From positions 756,940-820,939 of the forward strand of contig NW_021167093.1 in the NCBI RefSeq assembly GCF_003711515.1: a DNA stretch of 64,000 nucleotides, in the 5' to 3' direction. Positions 57,093-64,000 of this stretch are shown here, piece after piece (position 1 is the first letter of the stretch; the number at the start of each line of letters is the position of its first letter). Position numbers and translations under genes: made by a program. The DNA comes from Sodiomyces alkalinus F11 (lineage: Eukaryota; Ascomycota; Sordariomycetes; Glomerellales; Plectosphaerellaceae). Below the pieces are notes generated by a model. That model worked only from the letters and a program-made list of their open reading frames with translations. It was not told the DNA's origin and searched no databases.

Positions 57093-57097
57093 TACCT
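57093..57097. repeat. Target-site duplication of the complete Copia, left copy
   Basis: tacct, repeated at 63233-63237. Confidence 0.85.
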
Positions 57098-57289
57098 TAT
57101 TAGATGCCACCACACACTTATCGGGGTGTGATTTGCGCTATTTATGTACTCGGATAGAGTACTTCCGACCGATATATCCATATCGATTTCCGCTCCTTTT
57201 ACCTTATAGTTAGATATTTCCGTAGAGTATCTTTTACTCTTCTTTAATGCATATATATATCTTTTGCGTACCTTATTTGTGTGCTGACA
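57098..57289 (+). repeat. Copia 5' LTR
   Basis: 192 bp. It begins TATTAGATGCC (ancestral TG changed to TA) and ends GTGCTGACA. It differs from the 3' LTR at scattered sites, mostly C/T and G/A. Confidence 0.88.
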
Positions 57290-57599
57290 GTTATAAGCCC
57301 GGCGTTCTAATAAACGAAGCTATTCCGATAGATCCTGTAGCTTTAAGGCAGTCAAAATAGCCTTAAGTCTATAGCGGTTAGCTTAGTATTATTAGCTATA
57401 TCCGCCTGCTTTATTTTAACCGTTATTCCGTTATTTCCTCTTATTTAAATCGCTTAAATCGCTTAATCCCCTCTCGTTCTATCTTGTATAATCGCTCCTT
57501 ATTTAATCGGTCTATTATAGTCGGCTTTAATAGTTTATTTCCCTATAGTCCTAGTTAGTCAGACGATAGCCTTAACTACGGCGTTGCCTATAATAGGCT

Positions 57600-60500
57600 A
57601 TACGATCCTTACCTCACTAAAAGAATAGCGTTATTGGATCGAGGCTATTATATAGATACCCTACGCTAACTAGGTCTCTAACATCGTTAATCTAGACCTT
57701 AAGGAATCTAAACGTCCTTAATAGCTTATATCCTCGGAACCTCTAGAAGAAGGTAACGACGATAATGCCTAGGATCGTAAGTTTAAGGTATAGAACGTAA
57801 AAGAGAATAAATATCAGTAATAGTAATAAGGTCTAGCTACACTTCACGACTATATCGCGAAGATAGTTAATCCTAACCTTAAAGATTAGTATATAGGGAA
57901 GAAGGAGGTTAAAGATATCCTGATCGCCTTAAAGGACTATCTTAAACCTACTAACGCTGTCTAAAAGTCCTTAGTTAAGAAGAGATAGGAAGAATATATA
58001 TAAAATATACGGAGGATACCCTATAAGCGTTAGCTATAGGACTTTATATCGCTATGCCGAGATTCGAAGACCTATAGCATTAGATCTTCTAATACTATAG
58101 AGGATTAACTTAACGCGTTTTTTAGGGCTATCGGTATTATAGCTCTAGAGTGGTTAGAGGCGTGTTTTATAGAGATTTTAAGAGAAGATAAGGAAGAGTA
58201 ACCTATTATCGAAGAGGTTATAAACGAATATACGGTTTAGTTATACTATAGGTATTCTTATAGGCTTAATAAGAAGCCTATAGCGTTATCGTTTTACACG
58301 GCGATATTCCTAGGAAAGGATAAAGATAGTAGATAGTAGCCTACTAATTAGGGAGGTTAGTAGTAATAGAAAAAGGAGGATTCGTCGGTAAGGGAATATA
58401 TCTGCGATTACGTTAAGATAGGAAGAGCTAAACGCTACTACTACCCGTGGAGTACCTGCCCGAATATTAATCTAACGCGCCGCTAAAAGGGCTTTACGCC
58501 CTTAAAGGAAGTGGTGGAACGCTACGACCGCGTTATTAAGAGCTAGAGTGCTTCTAAGTAAAAGAAGTTCAGGGAGTATATTAAAAAGGATATCGATAAG
58601 GCGAAAAATAAGGTAAAAGAGTCTAAAGCTAAGTTACCAGACAAAGATTAGTCTAAGGAAGTATCTAATTTCGTTAATAATGGGGAAGAGGATTCTAACG
58701 ATAGCTCTTACGATATATATTTTACCTCTAATTTTATAGGAGAAGAGGTGGTATCGTCGACCTTACTATCGGTTTTCTCGCTCCTGTAGACTAAATAGGT
58801 GGTTAGTAATAACCTTTTTAATTAGTTATTAATCGATTCGGGGTCCTTAAGATATATAACTAATCAACGCTACCTGCTCGAGGACTTCCAGCCTACTACC
58901 ACTATCGTTAGATTTTAGATAGGTAGCGGCACCTCTAATCCAGTAAAGGGGTACGGCACACTACGTCTTTAGGTTAAAGATATAAAAGGATATCCTTATA
59001 CCCTTATACTAAACAACGTGGCGTTTATAGATAGATATCCTATAATACTACTAGTAACGCGTAGGTTATAGAAGGATTAGAATACTGTTTTTATAACCGG
59101 TAGAGATATCTTAGTAATAGACCGATATACCTGCCTGCCGTTAATAAACGTTAACGGCTAATATGCCCTTAAACCGACTAAGGGCACGCTATAGCGCTTA
59201 TAGTAGTAATAGCAGAGCTATTTTAATAGCTGGAGGGAACTAAAGCCTATAAGCGTGGCCGATACACGTTTATAGCATAAGAGGCTAGGGCACGCTAACC
59301 CTTAAGCACTGGTATAGCTATTAAAAGGGTGCGTGGGAGGTATTGTGGCTTTAAACGGAGGAAAAGCGGCACCTTTAGTAGTAGACTATAAGGCTTACGC
59401 TATTAGTAAGGTAAAAATAATAATATCGCGACGTTCACCCACCTATAGGCTAATAAGGCCTTTTTAGAGGATTAACGTGGATCTATTTTCTATGGATCCT
59501 GCCGCTAACAGCGACGATACTATTACCCTATTCCACGATCCCTGCACATAGAAAAACGTGACCAGAATAATACCAGGGTATATATATATACTATCCTCTC
59601 TAGCTAACTTCGAACTCTTCTTATAAAGGTAGTATAGGCTACTTATTAGTATAATAAGACTCGACATAGAGAGGGCGCTATAGAAGAAGCTGGATAACTA
59701 GTCTTTAGATTATAGTATCCTGCTAGAAAGATCGGCTCCTTATATAACCGTATAGAACGCTAACGCCGAACGGTATAGGGGTATTATCTTTACTACCGCG
59801 AGGGTATTAGCAGATACCTTAGGCTTTTAATAGGATCTATAGCCAGAGATTATTATAGTAGCTACTTACCTATATAACCGGATTCCACGCAGGGATCTAG
59901 GCTGGTAAACTCCCGAAGGAGTATTAAACGCGTGGTTATAAAAAGAGGGCATCGTTAGCTTTATAACCACTAATCTCTTAATTACGTACCTGAAGACGTA
60001 TAGTTATAAGGCGTACGCGTTAACTGCTAACTACCTGCGAGGAAGGCATAAAAACGAAAAGCTCGCGCCGAGGGTATATATCGGTTATTTAATCGAGTAT
60101 AAGGGCACTAATACTTTTCGGGTTTAGGGGCTAAAATTAGGGAGGATCTTGCGTATAAGGGACGTCGTGTTCGACGAGTCAGTCCTTTATAAAAATAGGG
60201 GAGAGGAGCCTAACGTGCCTTTAGAGCTATATAAAGAGCTTAATCTGCCGTTAGATTAAGGGCGAATCCACGATCCTTTTAGCGTTATAACCGATTTCGT
60301 CGATTTCGGTATACCTATAGTAACGTAGTAGAACTCCACGATAAAGGCTTTATAAGAGGAAAGGAGGCGTTAATAATAGCCTTAATCGTTAAGATCTAGG
60401 GGGTGGCCGGCGGTGGTGGTAAAGGATCAAAAACCACTACTAACATAAAAACCACCGAAAACGCCTCTAAGAACTAACAGGTTACTGACTAAGAGGCATC

Positions 60501-62760
60501 ACGTGGAACGGCTCCCACGGCCACGGTAGGCATGGTGCCTGCCGTTATGCCTGCCGTTATTCCTGCTATTAGTTCTTCCTCTTTAACTGCTATTTTACCC
60601 TCCTCTTTAATAACGGCACCAGTTTTACCCTCTTCAACGACCTCTTCTTCTTCGAGGCCTGCTTATATGCCCTTTTCGCTACCTCCTAACGATCCTCCAA
60701 TTAATCCTAGCGATTAAGAGGAATCTAATAATACTAGCGGATCTTCCTCTACCTTAGAGGAGGCTATAGGCGAGGCTACCGACGATACCGTCGGAATAGG
60801 ATTATTGTCACCTGACTAATCCGTTATTGAAGAGGCTACTGCCACTGCCGCTACTCCTTAAATAACTAATCCATAAGTAGTAACCCTATCTTTAGCAGCT
60901 AAGTCTAATTCTACTACTACTACTACTATTCTGGCCTAATAACTAACCTCTCGTTCGCCTGCTTTAGCTTTAACGCCTACCCCTATAGGGAGGCCTACTT
61001 ATAATCGCCGACCTCCCTCTAGATATAACGATTACGTCTCCTACTATAATAATACCTTCGAGAAGCCGAAAAAGCCGTTATTACGCCGCGAGATACCTAA
61101 GGAACCGTTAAACTGGTCTTAGATACTAAAGAGCCCCTATAAGCTATAATAGCTTAGGGCAGCCGTATAAAAGGTGGATACACTTTAGGTTAATAGGCAC
61201 CTTTAAAGTAGCAGAGCTGCCCTAGGGTAGGCAACGTGCCTTAGACCTTAAATAGGTCTTTAAGTATAAGGTTAACCCGTCGGGGTACGTTAGTAAGTTT
61301 AAGGCGAGGTTATACGTGCGAGGCGATTAATAGCCTAAAAACCACCTTAACGCCTACGCTTCCACCCTCGCCGGCAGGACCTTTAGGTCGTTAATGGCTA
61401 TTACTGCCTATTTTAATCTAGAAACACGTTAGCTTAATACCGTTAACGCCTTTACTAACGCTACCCTTAACGAAGAGATTTACGTTAAGGATCCACCCGG
61501 GTAGCCGCTGCATTAAGCAGTAAAAGGCATAAAGAGCGACGAGGACCTTAAGGCTGTTTTAAAGCTATCGCGGCCACCCTCGCGCGGTATATAACGCCTA
61601 CATAGGGCGTTATATAGCCCATATCGCTCCCCTAAGCTATAGCACGAATAGCTCTCTTCTGTTTTAGGTAAGTACGACCTAAAGTAACTAACTAAGGACG
61701 ATTACGTCTTTAAAGGCAAGGAATTAATCGTCTTCTTTTACGTGGACGATATTATTCTAATCTATAGGAAGGAATATTAATCTACTGCTAATTCTCTTAT
61801 ATAACGGATATAGCAGCACTTTTAAGTAAGGGACCTAGGCCTACTTAAGTGGTTCCTAGGGATTAGAGTGGTTCGAGATCGCTAATAACGTCGGCTATAG
61901 CTTTCCCTTAAGAACTATATCACCGAAAAGATTAAGGCTTTAGGGATAGATTTCCCTTTTAGTAGGCGTAGGGTTAAAAGCCCTCTTTCTTTTCCTGACG
62001 TTTTAGAATTATCTGCTACCGACTAATAAGTATCTATAGAGTTAATCCACCTATATCTGCGGAAGGTCGGTTCTATTAATTACGCGGCCTATTAGACCGG
62101 CCTAACGTATCTAAAGCTGCTTCGAGGCTTACCGAATTTAATACTAACCTATTAAAATAGTATTATAATACCGTAGATAGGTGTTTAAAGTACCTCGCCT
62201 CCACTAAGTCCTTATGCCTTTACTTTAGACCACGTAATAACCGCCTATAGTACGCACTTTACTATATTTCTAACGCAGCCTTTAGGGACGACTATAAGAC
62301 ACGGTATAGCTCCTAGGGCTACACTATAATATTATTCGGGGGTCCTATAGACTAGAAGGTAAATAAGTAAACGAGCGTCGTGACCTCTAGTACTAAAGCC
62401 GAGCTTATAGCACTTTCTACTACCACTAAGCAGTATATCGCGATCAGGCGTTTAATTAAGGACCTGACCTTAACCTTTAAAACGAGCCTCTAACGATATA
62501 CTACGATAACGACTAAACGAGGATCCTTTTAGAGGCTTTACGCCCTTAGGTTATATCTAGATTAAAGTATCTAGATATCCACGCCTTTTAGATCCGATAG
62601 GTCGTTTAATAGAAGAAGGTCCTAATCGCCTGGATCTCGACCTAAGAGATAGTCAGCGATAGGCTAACTAAAGTACTTTCCCCGCAGAAATATGAGGCGT
62701 TTATATATCTATTAGGGATAGAGGTCCTAAGCCAGGGGACTTAAGGTAATTCATAGAGGC
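57600..62760 (+). pseudogene. Copia gag-pol remnant (gag, protease, integrase, RT, RNase H)
   Basis: Gag is about 57600-58720, with a tentative knuckle near 58400 (CDYxKIGRAK). Protease is near 58825-58860 (LIDSGS, the active-site motif). The pre-integrase zinc segment is near 59270-59310 (HKRLGHANP), and the integrase core about 59450-59950. A Pro/Ser-rich linker at about 60480-60950 includes a 61-codon open stretch that is not a gene. RT is about 61080-61960 with YVDDIILI at 61739-61762, still intact. RNase H is about 62300-62480 (SSTKAELIALS). Stops are at likely Gln/Trp codons. There is no frameshift between gag and pol that I can prove. Confidence 0.88.
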
Positions 62761-63028
62761 GCGGTGCTAAGTTTAAAATCTATAGCCTAGATTAACCGTT
62801 ATTTTGGTGCCCTTTAGATTATTATTTAGGCACCCGTTTTTAACGTTTTAACGTGGTTTTAGGGTTAATCTAACCACCTGTTTTTATACGTTTTTAACGT
62901 TTTTAGGTATAAAAAGAGCGCGCTTTTCAATAAGCCGTTCTTTAACCGTTAGATTAATATCTAGGCTCTATTTTACCCTAGATTTAGGGCTTTAAGTAAG
63001 CAGAATAGTCAGGATTAATCCTGCAGTT

Positions 63029-63042
63029 CGGGGGGGGGGGGG
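63029..63042 (+). other. Purine tract of the Copia element
   Basis: A run of about 13 G directly before the 3' LTR, plus-strand priming site. Its length makes the first two LTR bases ambiguous. Confidence 0.7.
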
Positions 63043-63232
63043 TTAGATACCACCACACACTTATCGGGGTATAACTTACGCCATTTATATACTCGGATGG
63101 AGTAGTTCCGACCGATGTATCCATATCGATTTCCCCTCCTTTTACCTTATAGTTAGATATTTCCGCAGAGTATCTTTTACTCTTCTTTAATGCACACACA
63201 CATCTTTTGCGTATCTTATTTGTGTGCTGATA
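63041..63232 (+). repeat. Copia 3' LTR
   Basis: 192 bp, homologous to 57098-57289. It ends GTGCTGATA, where the 5' copy ends GTGCTGACA, a RIP-type change. Confidence 0.88.
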
Positions 63233-63237
63233 TACCT
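63233..63237. repeat. Target-site duplication of the complete Copia, right copy
   Basis: tacct, matching 57093-57097. Confidence 0.85.
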
Positions 63238-63299
63238 TGAGCGTAGTAAGTTTACCGATAAACCACTATAGCATATATAGCGGTATCTCTCTAATAAAC

Positions 63300-64000
63300 A
63301 GGCTATTTACGACTTCCTACGCCCCTCTACTATATTCCTATCTCCCATTCCACGGACTATAAGAACGCCCGGATCTTATACCGCTAACACTTAGCCGACT
63401 AAGCCGCACAGAAGCTAACTAGCAGTATATCGTCCGTACCTAACACGCTCTGGTTCGCCGCGCTAGAACCAGCCGGCAACCAAAAGTCTAAGGACGATAT
63501 ATATAAGGAGACGCTCGAGAACGCCTTCCGTGACCGCCGCCGCGGAATAAGCCTAGGGATTAATAGGTATTTCCGCGCTCCCTAGCTCTACGGTGGAGAA
63601 GAATTAATCCTCGATAGTCTCCCGGCTATCGGCCGTAAATTTAATAAATAGCAGTAGCGTAACCCTGCCTAGATCGCGTAGATACGCGATAAGGTAACCT
63701 AACGCGGCTACGATAACCCGTAGTACCGAGGGATAGACCGTATTATCTACGTGCCCCCGGACTATCCATATATTTCCCGGCTAATTACTAAGGAAATAGT
63801 ATAAGCGCTAGCCCGCTAATACCCCTAGCTATACTAGCTTTTAGCCGCAAACCCTAAGGTTATAGGATAGGCACGGCCAGAGTAATCTTTTAATAAGTAT
63901 ATTATTCTGCCTACGCCTAACTACAACTCGGCCGGATAATTTACTTAACCCGCCCCACGAACGCTAGTCCTATAACGCCGCTTAGCCTATAGCACTATTC
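63300..64000 (+). pseudogene. Unrecognised mutated reading frame, runs off the window
   Basis: One plus-strand frame stays readable from about 63310 to the window end, with about 20 in-frame stops that are all TAA or TAG, the pattern of RIP-hit Gln and Trp codons. Without those stops it would be a hydrophilic protein rich in Arg, Tyr, Pro and Gln, with blocks such as AFRDRRRGISLGINRYF (about 63509-63570) and IIYVPPDYPYISRL (about 63733-63783). I recognise no domain. No start was found; the protein probably begins near 63300 or left of the Copia insertion. It may be a gag-like or transposase-like frame of a further mobile element, or a duplicated host gene killed by RIP. Confidence 0.5.

Larger units (their letters stand above)
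57098..63232 (+). mobile_element. Ty1/Copia retrotransposon, structurally complete, RIP-mutated
   Basis: 6135 bp with two 192-bp LTRs, a 5-bp target duplication, a G-rich purine tract before the 3' LTR, and the Copia order gag, protease, integrase, RT, RNase H. All frames are broken by RIP-type stops. A shorter relative lies at 44988-46325 on the minus strand. It interrupts unrecognised sequence that continues at 63238. Confidence 0.92.

Noticed and set aside
60532..60717. 61-codon Pro/Ser-rich open frame
   Set aside because: Part of the Copia linker between integrase and RT, not a separate gene.
1..64000. tRNA or rRNA genes
   Set aside because: No cloverleaf or rRNA core sequence recognised by reading; a covariance-model scan would be needed to exclude them.

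Overview
The window looks like a transposon-packed, mutation-scarred block of a filamentous ascomycete (Pezizomycotina-type) genome. At least nine tenths of it is retrotransposon. Almost all of that carries the mark of repeat-induced point mutation (RIP): CA and TG are nearly absent, TA is in large excess, CG is kept, and in-frame stops fall where a family would have Gln (CAA/CAG) or Trp (TGG). For example, 25921-26040 holds no CA, no TG and 18 TA. Only one gene appears intact, a HAD-superfamily phosphatase on the minus strand at 52062-52919, with normal CA/TG content.

Layout (element names are mine). Positions 1-25044 are one LINE-B element on the plus strand (pieces 1-1150, 7449-8594, 14794-16662, 22673-25044). 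It is split by three later insertions, each bounded by a visible target-site duplication: LINE-A copy A1 (1151-7436, minus), LINE-A copy A2 (8595-14781, plus) and LINE-C (16663-22658, plus). A 5'-truncated Ty3/Gypsy chromovirus follows (about 25045-30575), then a truncated LINE-A (A3, minus), a LINE-D fragment (33781-35588, minus), a full-length LINE-A (A4, 35589-41876, plus), a short LINE-B piece, a second LINE-D fragment (42191-44848, minus), a 49-bp LINE-A 3' scrap, a truncated Ty1/Copia (44988-46325, minus) and two LINE-B copies (46330-50010 and 50025-51935, minus).

The HAD gene sits in a roughly 1.2-kb island between two converging LINE-B 3' tails. Right of it lie a 9-bp minisatellite, a (TTA)14 tract, an inverted LINE-B 3' end, a mosaic of tandem repeats (54193-55340) and a low-information stretch to 57092. 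A complete Ty1/Copia element follows (57098-63232, 192-bp LTRs, 5-bp target duplication). It is inserted into an unrecognised, mutated open frame that runs off the right edge.

No host pathway can be reconstructed. The LINEs carry ORF1 (zinc-knuckle, gag-like) and ORF2 (endonuclease, reverse transcriptase, in some families RNase H); the LTR elements carry pol. Every transposon frame is broken, so these copies should be inert unless helped in trans. I saw no tRNA, rRNA, CRISPR or bacterial-type features. Two assembly gaps (N runs) are present. Element limits given without a target duplication are alignments by eye and may be off by tens of bases.
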